Source: Cryptomeria japonica
Lineage: Eukaryota > Streptophyta > Pinopsida > Cupressales > Cupressaceae
Direction of reading: 5' to 3'
Assembly (NCBI RefSeq): GCF_030272615.1
Contig: NC_081414.1
Location: forward strand, 656,902,292 to 656,966,291
Length of the DNA stretch: 64,000 bases
This document shows positions 45,665 through 57,375 of this stretch, piece after piece (position 1 is the stretch's first letter; each line of letters starts with the position of its first letter). A program made the translations under genes and the position numbers. The notes beneath the pieces were generated by a model, which did not search any database, was not told the DNA's origin, and saw nothing but the letters and a program-made list of their open reading frames with translations.

Positions 45665-47151
45665 TGTTGGCATTATGCGAACCGGTATGAGGACATAATG
45701 ACATTGTGTGTTGTCATTGATGTCAATATGCTGAAGAGGTTAGAACTGGCATATGTGAGAACTGGTATAATACTGTAAACCGACATTTGTGCCAAAGTGA
45801 AGTGGTGTGTTTTTTGAAGGTGAACCAGCATATGGTTATGGGAACCAGCACATGGAAGCGTTGTATGACTACCGGTTGGTAGTCTCAACTTCAGGGTTTT
45901 TGGTTGAAGTGCTTCAAGCCTGTGTGGCTCAACCAGTGACGTTGTGTGATGAGTTAGAATTGTAATGAAGAACAGATCATGTAGCCATGTCAGCCTTTTG
46001 CGCGTGAAGGATCTTGCATGAAGGAGATTGTTCCTATATACCTCGGGAATGTGTGAAGTCTGTAAATGGTGATAACATGTGATGGGTTATCAGCCACCAT
46101 GAAATTGGTGGAAAATGGATGATGGAGAAAGTCTTGAGATTGGATCAAGAACTACTGCATTTAATACAGTATGCTCAATGGTCAGGATTGAACTGTTTGA
46201 ATTCCTTAACCTAATAGGTTTTGGGTTTAGGGTTTATGCTATTGACCTATCTATTTTCCTATAAGGTTGATGTTGTGTTTCTTTCTGAGGTTGTTGGAAA
46301 AAGTTGTGTGTGTGTATCCAAGAGAAGAGATACATGATTCTTGCCAAACCAGAGGAGAGAAGTGATACCTATAGAGTGTAAGTACAAAAGGTGAAGAGGA
46401 GCTTAAGAGGATTTGCATTGGCATTGAGTGTTGTTATCAGATCATTGTAATACCTGTTGATCTCTAATCACTTCAACAGATGAGAAATCCCTTAACAGGG
46501 TAGCTTTAACCGGCTTGCTGTAAATCCTTTAATAGGGTGATTCAAAACCATTGAGTTCTTGAAATCCTCTAACAAGGTAACCTTTAACAGGGTTTAACCC
46601 TTAACTGGGTATTCTAGCCATCCCTTAACCGGGTGATCCCTAACAGGATCAATTCCTAACAGAACCTATTGTACCAGTCTTTAACCGGAAAAGGCTCCTA
46701 ATAGAGTAGACTTCTAAAGAGTTCAAAAACAAGCTTGTGGGTATTCATCCCCACCGTGTTTTTTCCCAGTTGGGTTTCCACGTGAAAAATGAGTGTGTCA
46801 TGTGTGATGTCTTCTTCATGTGATGCTTTGTTGTTTTCTGTCAAGTGGTGAATCATGTTGATCTAGTTGCTCATATATATCTTTGATGGTAGATTACCTA
46901 TTCATGCATTAGGGTGAAATGGAAATGAAGTGTTAGATTATATGAGAAGATATGTGTCAACCGGTTTATCCTTGTCTCAGTCATTCTGGGTTTTGCTAGT
47001 TGTACTCTGTTTTAGGACCGGTGTTACTATTTGTTTGTCAATGCACAATGTCTGCTGATAAACGAGTTTAAGAGTGTGTTTTTGTCTATACTAATTCACC
47101 CCCCCCCTCTCAATATTGGTTTGGTACTATCCGTTCATCATTGAGATATCA
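45665..47151 (+). repeat. LTR 1 of composite copia
   Basis: 1487 bp, TGTTGGCATTATGCG to GAGATATCA. TATA-like CCTATAAGG at 46258-46266. From about 46483 to 46700 there is a run of short CCTTAACAGGGT-type motifs. A conserved block (GTGTTTTTTCCCAG followed by GGGTTTCCACG) lies at 46755-46784. Nine C near 47099-47107 before CTCTCAATATTGG. Confidence 0.95.
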
Positions 47152-47165
47152 ATTGGTATTAGAGC
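47152..47165 (+). promoter_or_regulatory. Primer binding site, interior 1
   Basis: ATTGGTATTAGAGC immediately after LTR 1; one difference from the site of interior 2. Confidence 0.85.
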
Positions 47166-47225
47166 ATCCTCCAAGTCCTCTGTGTTATAAGCTTAACTGC
47201 TTGTGGTAATGATCCCAGTCTAATA

Positions 47226-48257
47226 ATGAAGAGGGAAGGTCCAAAGTTTAACATAGAAAATTTCAATATATGGAAAGACAGAATGAAGATATATATTAGA
47301 AGCATGGGTGCTCAACACTGGAGCTATGTTGAGAATGTCTATGTTGCCCCTATTGGTACTCTCACTGATTACCAAAAGAGAGAGATGCGGGAGAATGGGC
47401 AAGTTATGGAATCCCTAATTAGTAGTTTATCTAACATTGAGTTTATTGATGTCCAAGATAAGGTAAATCCAAAACATGTATGGGATACTCTTGAAAATAT
47501 CTATGGTGGTGATGAGCATGTAAAACAAGCTAAGGAAGAAAGCCTTAGAGGGAAGTTTGAAGATATGTGGATGGTTGAAGGTGAGACCATTCAACAGTAT
47601 GGAATAAGAATCAAAATCGATGTTGGAGATATCAAGAGTGCAGGTGGTAAAATGGAAGATTCCACTATGGTAAGAAAAGTCCTGAGTTCCCTATTGTCGG
47701 TCTATGCAATAAGGGTTGCTGCTATTCAGGAGTTAAGATCAATAGACAAGACTAAAGTATACCTAGACTCCATCATTGCAAAGTTGATAGCCTATGAGCT
47801 AAATATTTTTGATGGTAGTGTTCAAAAGACTAAATTAGCTTTTAAAGCTTCTATTGTACCATCCAGAAAAGGAAAAGAAGCTAGCACTAGTGGTGAACCA
47901 AGATAGTGCAGAGAAATGGATGATGAGGAGATTTTGATGGCATTTGAAGCTCTCCTTCCCAAGAAACTTCCTAAAGGAATCGACAAATACAGAAGTAAGC
48001 TACCTTTGAAATACTTTTCTTGTAATCGGATGGGACATATTGCTGTAAACTGTCCTAATGGCAACAACAAGGACAAACTAGAAAGATTCAAGAAATTCAA
48101 AGGAGGAAACCAGAGAAACTATTTTGTGGTAGTCGATGAAGGTGTCACAGATGAGGAATCAGAGGATGAAGAAAATGAAGATATTGTGTTTGTTGTTGTC
48201 AAGGAAGATATGTCAAATAAGAAGGCTCTTGTCTCCTGGTTTGATAATTCCAATTAG
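47226..48257 (+). pseudogene. Gag of interior 1
   Basis: Starts MKREGPKFNIENF at 47226; the upstream sequence is the short leader after the primer site. A UBN2-type capsid domain (KDRMKIYIRSMGAQHW, KHVWDTLENIYGGDEHV, SLRGKFEDMWM, VAAIQELRSIDKTK) runs 226 codons to a TAG at 47904 where interior 2 has CAG. The same frame resumes with MDDEEILMAFEALL at 47916. The knuckle reads YFSCNRMGHIAVNC, its first Cys changed to Tyr. An acidic linker (TDEESEDEENED) leads to a second TAG at 48255, just before the protease. Confidence 0.85.
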
Positions 48258-51200
48258 TGGATCATTGGCAGTGGCTGCTCTCACCATATGACTGCTGACC
48301 AGAGCAAGTTTCTATCCTTGGAAGAGTATGATGGTGGTGTGGTTCACTTTGGTAATGATGCACCATGCCTGGTCAAAGGCAGAGGGTCCATCTCTCTAAA
48401 TGGAAAGAGTACTGCTGACAATGTGTACTAGGTTGATGGTCTCAGACACAACCTTCTAAGTGTTGCCCAGCTGAATGATAGTGGCCTCACTCTAGAATTC
48501 AAGAATGGAGTGTGCAGAACAAAGGAAAAAATGGTGAATTGGTGGCCACCGACATGTAGACCAAAGGTAACCTATTTCAACTAAATGCAAATATAAGTAC
48601 ATGTCTTATGGCTAAATTTGATGATAGCTTGATATGGCATAGGAGACTTTGCCATGTAAACTTTGATAACATTGTCAAGGCTAGTAAGATCAAGGCAGTT
48701 AGAGGGTTATCAGTGCTAAGAAAACTGGATAACACCTTGTGCAGAGAGTGTCAATTGGGGAAAATATCTTCCTCAACTTTTAAAGGTAAATCTTTCACTG
48801 CTCATAATTTGCTTTATCTTGTGCATACTGATTTGTGTGGTCCTATGAAAAATAGGAGTGTGCTGGGTGATAGGTACTTCATGATTCTCACTGATGACTT
48901 CTCAAGAATGATGTGGGTCATATTCTTCGAAGATAAGTCTGAAGCTTTTGTAAAGTTCAAAGCTTTTAGAGCATTAGTGGAAAAGGAAAGTAGTAAAAGG
49001 AGCAAGTTCCTGAGAACTGATAAAGTAGGGGAATTCACTTTTGGTGAATTCAACAAGTACTTTGAAGAACATGGCATCAAGAGGAAATTGTCTGCCCCTT
49101 AGACTCCACAACAGAATGGTCTACCAGAGAGGAATAATCAGACTGTGGTTGAAGTAGCTAGAACCATGTTGATTCAAGGAAAGGTAGCTCACACCTTTTG
49201 GAGAGAAGCAGTGAGCACTGTCATCTATACAATGAACTAGGTACTCATCAAGAAAGGTAAGGATAAAACTCCTTATGAGAATTGGACCAGTAAGACACCT
49301 GTGGTTAGCTACTTTAGAGTGTTTGGTAGCAAATTTTACATCAAGAGGAGTGAACACCAGAGCAAATTTAATGCAAAATGTGATGAGGGAATATTCCTAG
49401 GATATTCCACCAAGAGCAAAGCTCTCAATTGTTTCAACAATATGACTCAGAGAATTATGGAAAGCATCAATGTAAGAGTTGATGAAACCTCTGAGAAAAC
49501 TGAGGAAACTGATAGTGAGCAAGCAGTAAATGAACCGGTTGTAACCTTCTAGGAACCGGTTGTCAGGCAACCAAGTACCAGTAACAGTGTTCCTACACTG
49601 GTCGATGTAGATGCTGATACTGATGGAGATGAGGATGAAGAAGAAAAGCAAGATGAATCCATCAAGACCATTCCTCGGTATGTCAACCTGAATCATGATC
49701 CTAAGCAGATCATAGGAGATAAGGATGCAGGAATCCTTACAAGAAGAAAGGTTAGAGAAAACTCATCTATAATCTTTGAATTTGAGCCTAAATCATTCAA
49801 AGAAGAACATAAAGATGAAGACTGGATCAAGGCAATGGAAGAGGAACTTGACTAGATAGAGAAAAATGGTACATGGTCTTTGGTACCCAGACCGGAGCAT
49901 AAAAATGTCATTGTTACCAAATGGGTTTTCAAAAATAAGTTGAATGAGAATGGCACAGTAATTAAGAACAAAGCCAAATTGGTGTGCAAAGGATATGCTC
50001 AAGAAGAAGGAGAAGACTATGGAGAAACCTTTGCTCCTGTAGCCAGATTGGAAGGAGTTCGTATGCTTCTTGCATATGCAGCTTTTAAAGGTTTCAAAGT
50101 ATATCAAATGGATGTAAAATCTACATTCCTAAATGGTGTACTTGAAGAGGAGGTGTATATTGAGCAACCAGATGGGTTTTCCCTATCTTAAGATAGTGAC
50201 ATGGTATGTAGGCTACATAAAGCCTTATATGGTCTAAAGCAGACACCTAGAGCATGGTATGAATGTTTGTATTCCCATGTTGTGAAGATTGGATTTGAGA
50301 GATCAAGTGAAGATAGCAATATCTACTTGAAGTCTGAAGAAGATTAGATCCTAATTTGTGAGGTATTTGTTGATGACATTATCTTTGGTGGAGATGACAA
50401 GATGAGTCATGAGTTTGCAAATGAGATGAAGAAAGAGTTTGAAATGTCAATCATAGAGGAGATTAAATTCTTCATTGGAATGCAGATCCAACAAATGAAA
50501 GATGGAATCTTTATCACTCAGTCCAAGTATGTCAAAGAGGTGTTGAAGACCTTTGGCATGGAAGATATCAAACCGGTTGGTACACTGATGGTGACCGATA
50601 GTAAACTATCCAAAGCGGATGACTCAACATTGGTTGATGAGAAGGAATACCGATCAATGATTGGTAAGTTGCATTATGTAGTGCATAGCAGATCGGATAT
50701 TACACATGCAGTTGGCACTACTGCAAGATTCCAGAAAAGCCCAAGAGAATCCCACTTGGTTGCAGTCAAGTGCATTCTTAGGTATCTTAAGGGAACTGTT
50801 GACTATGGATTGTTGTATCCATATAGCGAGGATTTCAACTTGAAAGTATACATAGATGCTGATTGGGTAGGCAATATAGATGACCGGAAAAGCAAAACCG
50901 GTGGTGCATTCTTTCTCAGTGGTAGACTGGTCTCATGGATGAGTAAGAAGCGGAGTTGTATCTCTCAGTCTACAGTGGAAGTAGAGTATGTTGTAGCTTT
51001 CATGAACTACACTTAGACAATTTGGATGAAGCATGTATTAAATGGCTTCAAAGTTCCTGTATCTGAATCGGTAAGTATATTTTGTGACAATACTAGTGCA
51101 ATTAACATCTCCAAGAATCCGGTTTTACATTCTAGAACCAAGCACTTTGAGCTTAAGTATCATTTCTTGAGGGAAAAGGTTCTGAACAAAGAGATTGCAC

Positions 51201-51319
51201 TTGAACATGTTTCTAGTAAGGAGCAGTTAGTAGACATATTCACCAAGCCTCTCCCAAAGGCTACATTTATGTACTTAAGAGGTGAATTAGGGGTGTTTCC
51301 CCTTCAGGAGGTAAACTAA
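48258..51319 (+). pseudogene. Pol of interior 1 (protease, integrase, RT, RNase H)
   Basis: Protease WIIGSGCSHHM: the catalytic Asp is Gly. Pre-integrase zinc region WHRRLCHVNFDN and LCRECQLGK intact. Integrase HTDLCGP, LRTDKVGEF and, after a TAG, LPERNNQ with the catalytic Glu. FGSKFYIKRS follows. RT starts near 49900 with [40 protein letters not shown] and FVDDIIFGGDD, all catalytic residues kept. RNase H has DADWVGNIDD, SQSTVEVEYV, IFCDNTSAI and VDIFTKPL, ending at 51319. At least nine in-frame stops, mostly TAG at positions where interior 2 has CAG, CAA or TGG. Confidence 0.85.
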
Positions 51320-51552
51320 AGGTATATGCTCCACATCAGTTAGACATTGCATAGTCAAATATTTCTTCAGGATTGATGTGTTGAAGGATGCTACTCCTTA
51401 GGGGGAGAAACCTAATGAATCAGGGAAGCTTGTGCCTCCACTTTGGAATTGTTGTCAAAGGGGGAGAAGATGTGAAGCGGAGAAGATATCTACAGAAATT
51501 GGGGGACAAGATGTGAAGTGAAGAGATATCTTTGTATATTGCCATCAATTCC
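51320..51552 (+). other. 3' untranslated region with extra purine tracts, interior 1
   Basis: Two polypurine-like tracts precede the true one: TTAGGGGGAG (about 51399-51408) and TCAAAGGGGGAGAAG (about 51455-51469), the latter preceded by CTTTGGAATTGTTGT, which can pair as CTTTG/CAAAG. The same layout occurs in interior 2 and, in reverse orientation, in the elements at 1175, 16237 and 35876. Confidence 0.65.
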
Positions 51553-51564
51553 AAAGGGGGAGAT
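51553..51564 (+). promoter_or_regulatory. Polypurine tract, interior 1
   Basis: AAAGGGGGAGAT abutting LTR 2. Confidence 0.9.
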
Positions 51565-53051
51565 TGTTGGCATTATGTGAACCGGTATGAGGACATAATG
51601 ACACTATATGTTGTCATTGATGTCAATATGCTGAAGAGGTGAGAACTGACATATGTGAGAACTGGTATAACACTGTGAACGAAAATTTGTGCCAAAGTGA
51701 AGCGGTGTGTTTGCTCAAGGTGAACCGGCATACGGTTATGGGAACTGGCACATGGAAGTGTTGTATGACTACTGGTTGGTAGTCTCAACTTTAGGGTTTC
51801 TGGTTGAAGTGCTTCAAGCCTATGTGGCTCAACCGGTGACTTTGTGTGATGAGTTAGCATTGTAATGAAGAACAAATCATGTAGCCATGTTAGCCTTGTG
51901 CGCATGAAGGATCTTGCATGAAGGAGATTGTTCCTATCTACCTCGGGAATGTGCAAAGTCAGTAAATGGTGATAACATGTGATGGGTTATCAGCTGCCAT
52001 AAAATTGGTGGAAAATAGATGATGTAGAAAGTCTTGAGATTGGATCAAGAACTGTTGCATTTAATGCAATATACTCAATGATTAGAATTGAACTATTTGA
52101 ATTCCTTAACCTAATAGGTTTTGGGTTTAGGTTTTATGCTATCGACCTATCTATTTTCCTATAAGGTCAATGTTGTGTTTCTTTCTGAGGTTGTTGGCAA
52201 AAGTTATGTGTGTGTATCCAAGAGAAGAGATACGTGATTCTTGCCAGACTAGAGGAGAGAAGTGATACTTGCAGAGTGTAAGTGCATAAGGTGAAGAGGA
52301 GCTTAAGCAGATCTGCATTGGCATTGAGTGTTGTTATCAGATCATTGTAATACCTGTTGATCTCTAACCACTTCAACAGTTGAGAAATCCCTTAACAGGG
52401 TACCTTTACCCAACTTTCTATAAATCCTTTAATAGGGTGATTCAATACCATTGAGTTCTTGAAATCCTCTAACAAGGTAACCTTTAACAGGGTTTAACCC
52501 TTAACTAGTTATTCTAGCCATCCCTTAACCAGGTGATCCCTAACAAGATCGGTTCCTAACAAAACCTATTGTATCATTCTTTAACCAAACAAGGCTCCTA
52601 ACAGAGCGAACTTCTAAAGAGCTCAAAAACAAGCTTGTGGGTATTCATCCCCACTGTGGTTTTTCCCAGTTGGATTTCCACATGAAAAATGAGTGTGTCA
52701 TGTGTGATGTCTTCTTCATGTGATGCTTTATTGTTTTCTGTCAAGTGGTGAATCATATTGATCTAGTTGCTCATATGTATATTTTTGATGCTAGATTACT
52801 TGTTCATGCATTAGGGTGAAATAGAAATGAAGTGTTAGATTATATGAGAAGATAAGTGTCAACCATTTTATGCTCATCTCAGTCATTCTGGGTTTTTCCG
52901 ATTGTACTCTGTTTTAGGACCGGTGTTACTGTTTGTCTATCAATGCACAATGTTTGTTGACAAACTGGTTTAAGACTGTGTTTTTTTCTATACTAATTCA
53001 GCCCCCCTCTCAATACCGATTTGGTACTATCCGTTCATCATTAAGTTATCA
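51565..53051 (+). repeat. LTR 2 of composite copia (shared middle LTR)
   Basis: 1487 bp, the same length as LTR 1, TGTTGGCATTATGTG to AAGTTATCA. Serves as 3' LTR of interior 1 and 5' LTR of interior 2. CCTTAACAGGGT-type motif run at about 52381-52620; six C near 53003. Confidence 0.95.
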
Positions 53052-53065
53052 ATTGGTATCAGAGC
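53052..53065 (+). promoter_or_regulatory. Primer binding site, interior 2
   Basis: ATTGGTATCAGAGC directly after LTR 2; matches the standard copia initiator-Met tRNA site. Confidence 0.9.
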
Positions 53066-53122
53066 GTCCTCCAGGTCCTCTGTGGTATAAGCTTAACCAC
53101 TTGAGGTAAAGATCCTAGTCTA

Positions 53123-54004
53123 ATGATGAAGAGGGAAGGTCCAAAGTTTAACAAAGAAAATTTCAGTATATGGAAAGACAGAATGAAGATATACATCAGA
53201 TGCATGGGTGCTCAACACTGGAGCTATGTTGAGAATGTCTATGTTGCCCCTACCGGTACTCTCATTGATGACCAAAAGAGAGAGATGCAAGAGAATGGGC
53301 AAGTCATGGAAGGCCTAATTAGTAGTTTATCTGACATTGAGTTTATTGATGTCCAAGATAAGGTAAATCCCAAAGAGGTATGGAATACTCTTGAAAATAT
53401 CTATGGAGATGATGAGCATGTAAAACAAGATAAGGAAGAAAGCCTTAGAGGGAAGTTTGAAGATATGCAGATGGTTGAAGGTGAGACCATTCGACAGTAT
53501 AGAATAAGAATCATAACCGATGTTGGAGATATCAAGAGTGCAGGTGGTAAAATGGAAGATTCCACTATGGTAAGCAAAGTCCTAAGATCCTTATTGTCAT
53601 TTTATACAATAAGGGTTGCTGCTATTCAGGAGCTAAGATCAATAGACAAGAGTAAGGTATCCCTAGACTCCATCATACCAAAGTTGATAGCCTATGAGCT
53701 AAATAGTTTTTATGGTAGTGTTCAAAAGACTTAATCAGCTTTTAAAGCTTCTATTGTACCATCCAGAAAAGGAAAAGAAGCTAGAACTAGTGGTGAACCA
53801 AGACAGAGGAGAGAAATGGATGATGAGGAGATTTTGATGGCATTTGAAGCTCTCCTTGTTAGGAAACTTCGTCAAGGAACTGACAAATACAGAGGTAAGC
53901 TACCTTTGAAAGGCTTTTCTTGTAACCGGATAGGACATATTGCTGTAAACTATCCTAATGGTGACAACAAGGACAAACCAAAAAGATTCAAGAAATTCAA
54001 ATAA
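53123..54004 (+). pseudogene. Gag of interior 2
   Basis: Starts MMKREGPKFNKENF at 53123. Capsid domain as in interior 1 (KEVWNTLENIYGDDEHV, SLRGKFEDMQM). A TAA at 53732 replaces a Lys codon. The frame continues through MDDEEILMAFEALL (53816) and a knuckle reading GFSCNRIGHIAVNY, so both the first and last Cys ligands are lost. Stop TAA at 54002, where interior 1 has GGA after AAA. Clearly non-functional but closely related to interior 1. Confidence 0.85.
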
Positions 54005-57000
54005 GGAAACCGGAGAAAATATTTTGTGGCAGTTGAGGAAGGTGTCATCGATGAGGAATAAGAGGATGAAGAAAATAAAGATATTGTGTTTGTTGCTGTC
54101 AAGGAAGATTTGTCAGACAAGAAGGCTCTTATCTCCTGGTTTGATAATTTCAATGAGTGGATCATTGACAGTGGCTGTTCTCACCATATGATTGGTGACC
54201 GAATCAAGTTTCTATCCTTGGAAGAGAATGATTGTAGTGTGGTTTGCTTTGGTAATGATGCACCATGCCTGGTCAAAGGAAGAGGGTCCATCTCTCTGAA
54301 TGGAAAGAGTAGTACTGACAATGTGTACTAGGTTGATGGTCTCAGACACAACATTCTAAGTGTTTCCCAGTTGAATGATAGTGGCCTCACTCTAGAATTC
54401 ATGAATGGAGTGTGTAGAATCAAAGGAAAGAATGGTGAATTGGTGGCCACCGGCATGCAAACCAAAGGTAACTTATTTCAGCTAAATGCAAATATAAGTA
54501 CATGTCTTATGGCTAAATTTGATGATAGCTGGATATGGCATAGGAGACTCTTACATGTAAAATTTGATAACATTGTGAAGGCTAGTAAGATCAAGGCAGT
54601 TAGAGGGTTGTCGGTGCTAAGCAAACCGGATAACACCTTGTGCAAAGAGTGTCAATTGGGGAAAATGTCTTCCTCAACCTTTAAAGGTAAATCTTTCACT
54701 ACTGACAATTTTCTTGATCTTGTGCATACTGATTTGTGTGGTCCTATGAAAAATAGGAGTGTACAGGGTGCTAGGTACTTCATGATTCTCACTAATGACT
54801 GCTTAAGAATGATGTGGGTCACATTCTTGAAAGATAAGTCTGAAGCTTTTATAAAGTTCAAAGTTTTCATAGCATTAATGGAGAAGGAAAGAGGTAAAAG
54901 GATCAAGTGCCTAAGAACTGATCAAGGAGGGGAATTAACTTTCAGTGAATTCAACAAGTACTTTGAAGAACATGGCATCAAGAGGCAATTGTCTACCCCT
55001 TGGAATCTGCAGTAGAATGGTCTAGCAAAGAGGAATAACCAGACTATGGTTGAAGCAACTAGAACCACACTAATTCAAGGAAAGGTAGCTCACACCTTTT
55101 GGAGAGAAGCGATGATTACTGTAGTCTATACAATGAACCAAGTACTCATCAAGAAAGGTAAGGATAAAACTTGTTATAAGTATTGGACTGATAAGACACC
55201 TATGGCTAGCTACTTTAGAGTGTTTGGTAGCAAATGTTACATCAAGAGGAGTGAACACCAGAGCGAATTTGATGTGAAATGTGATGAGGGAATATTCCTA
55301 GGATATTCCACCAGGAGCAAAGCTCTCAAGTGTTTCAACAATAGGTCTCAGAGAATTATGGAAAGCATCAATGTAAGAGTTGATGAAACCTCTTAGAAAA
55401 CTAAGGAAACCAGCAGTGAGAAAGCGGTAAATGAACCAGTTGTAACCTTCTGGGAACCAGTTGTCAGGCGACCAAGTACTAGTAATAGTGTTCCTAAACC
55501 GGTAGATGTAGATGCTGATACTAATGGAGATGAGGATGGAGAAGAAAAGTAAGATGAATCCATCAAGACCATTCCTAAGTATGTCAAGCTGAATCATGAT
55601 CCTAAGAAGATCATAGGAGATAAGGATGCAGGAATCCTTACAAGAAGAAAGGTCAGAGAAAACTCATGTATGATCTTTGAATTTGAGCCTAAATCATTCA
55701 AAGAGGCACATAAAGATGAAGAATGGATCAAGGTAATGGAAGAGGAACTTGACCAGATAAAGAAAAATGGTACATGTTCTCTGGTACCCAGACTGGGGCA
55801 TAAAAATGTCATTGGTACCAAATGGGTTTTCGGAAATAAGCTAAATGAGGATGGCACAGTGATTAGGAACAAAGCCAGATTGGTGTGCAAATGATATGCT
55901 CAAGAAAAATGAGAAGATTATGGAGAAACCTTTTCTCTTGTATCCAGATTGGAAGGAGTTCATATGCTTCTTGCATATGTAGCTTTTAAAGGTTTCAAAG
56001 TATATCAAATGGATGTAAAATCTACATTCCTAAATGGTGTACTTGAACAGGAGGTACCTAGAGCATGGTATGAATGTCTGCATTCCCATCTTGTGAAGAT
56101 TGGATTTCAGAAAACAAGTGAAGATAGCAATATCTACTTGAAGTCTGAAGAAGATCAGATCTTTATCAATGAGGTATTTGTTGATGACATTATCTTTGGT
56201 GGAGATGACAAGATGAGTCATGAGTTTGCAAATGAGATGATGAAAGAGTTTGAAATATCAATCATAGGGGAGATTAAATTCTTCATTGGATTGTAAATCT
56301 AGCAAATGAAAGATGGAATCTTTATCACTCAGTCCAAGTATGTCAAAGAGGTGTTGAAGACCTTTGGCATGGAAGATAGCAAACCAGTTGGTACACTAAT
56401 GGTGACCGATTGTAAACTATCCAAAGCAGATGACTCAACATTGGTTGATGAGAAGGAATATCGATCAATGATTGGTAAGCTGCATTATGTAGTGCATAGC
56501 AGATCGGATATTGCACATGTAGTTGGCACTACTACAAGATTCCAGAAAAGCCCAAGAGAATCCCACTTGGTTGTAGTCAAGCGCATTCTTAGGTATCTTA
56601 AGGGAATTGTTGACTATGGATTGTGGTATCCATATAGCAAGGATTTCAACTTGAAAGTATACATAGATGCTGATTGGGTAGGCAATATAGATGATCGGAA
56701 AAGAACAACCAGTGGTGCATTCTTTCTCGGTGGTAGACTGGTCTCATGGATGAGTAAGAAGCGGAGTTGTATCTCTCAGTGTACAGCGGAAGTAGAGTAT
56801 GTTGCAGCTTTCATGAACTACACTTAGACAATTTGGATGAAGCATGTATTAAATGGCTTCAAAGTTCCTATATCTAAACCGGTAAGTATATTTTGTGACA
56901 ATACTAGTGCAATTAACATCTCCAAGAATCTGGTTTTACATTCTAGAACCAAGCACTTTGAGCTTAAGTATCATTTCTTGAGGGAAAAGGTTCAGAACAA

Positions 57001-57118
57001 AGAGATTGCACTTGAACATGTTTCTAGGAAGGAACAGTTAGCAGACATATTCACCAAGCCTCTCCCAAAGGCTACATTTATGTACTTAAGAGGTGAATTA
57101 GGGGTGTTTCCCCTTTAG
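54005..57118 (+). pseudogene. Pol of interior 2, with 90-bp RT deletion
   Basis: Protease WIIDSGCSHHM (54162 onwards) keeps its Asp. Pre-integrase WHRRLLHVKFDN has lost the Cys but kept both His; LCKECQLGK is intact. Integrase HTDLCGP and LRTDQGGEL are followed by LAKRNNQ, in which the catalytic Glu is Lys. RT reads [15 protein letters not shown] and then directly PRAWYECL: 30 codons, including the YGLKQ motif, are missing at 56054, an in-frame deletion relative to interior 1. FVDDIIFGGDD (56176 onwards) is kept. RNase H has DADWVGNIDD, AEVEYVA, IFCDNTSAI and ADIFTKPL, ending at 57118. Multiple TAG, TAA and TGA stops. Confidence 0.85.
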
Positions 57119-57363
57119 GAGGTAAAATAAAGGTATATGCTCCACATCAGTCAGGTATTACGTAGTCAACTTTTTCTTCAGGATTGATGTGTTGAAGGAT
57201 GCTACTCCTCAGGGGGAGCAGCCTAATGGATCAGGGAAGCTTGTGCCTCCACTTTGGCATTGTTGTCAAAGGGGGAGAAGATGTGAAGTGGAGAAGATAT
57301 CTGTAGAAGTTGGGGGACAAGATGTGAAGCAGAGACATATCTTTGTATATTGCCATCAGTGCC

Positions 57364-57375
57364 GAAGGGGGAGAT
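57364..57375 (+). promoter_or_regulatory. Polypurine tract, interior 2
   Basis: GAAGGGGGAGAT abutting LTR 3. Upstream tracts near 57211 and 57270 repeat the three-tract layout. Confidence 0.85.
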
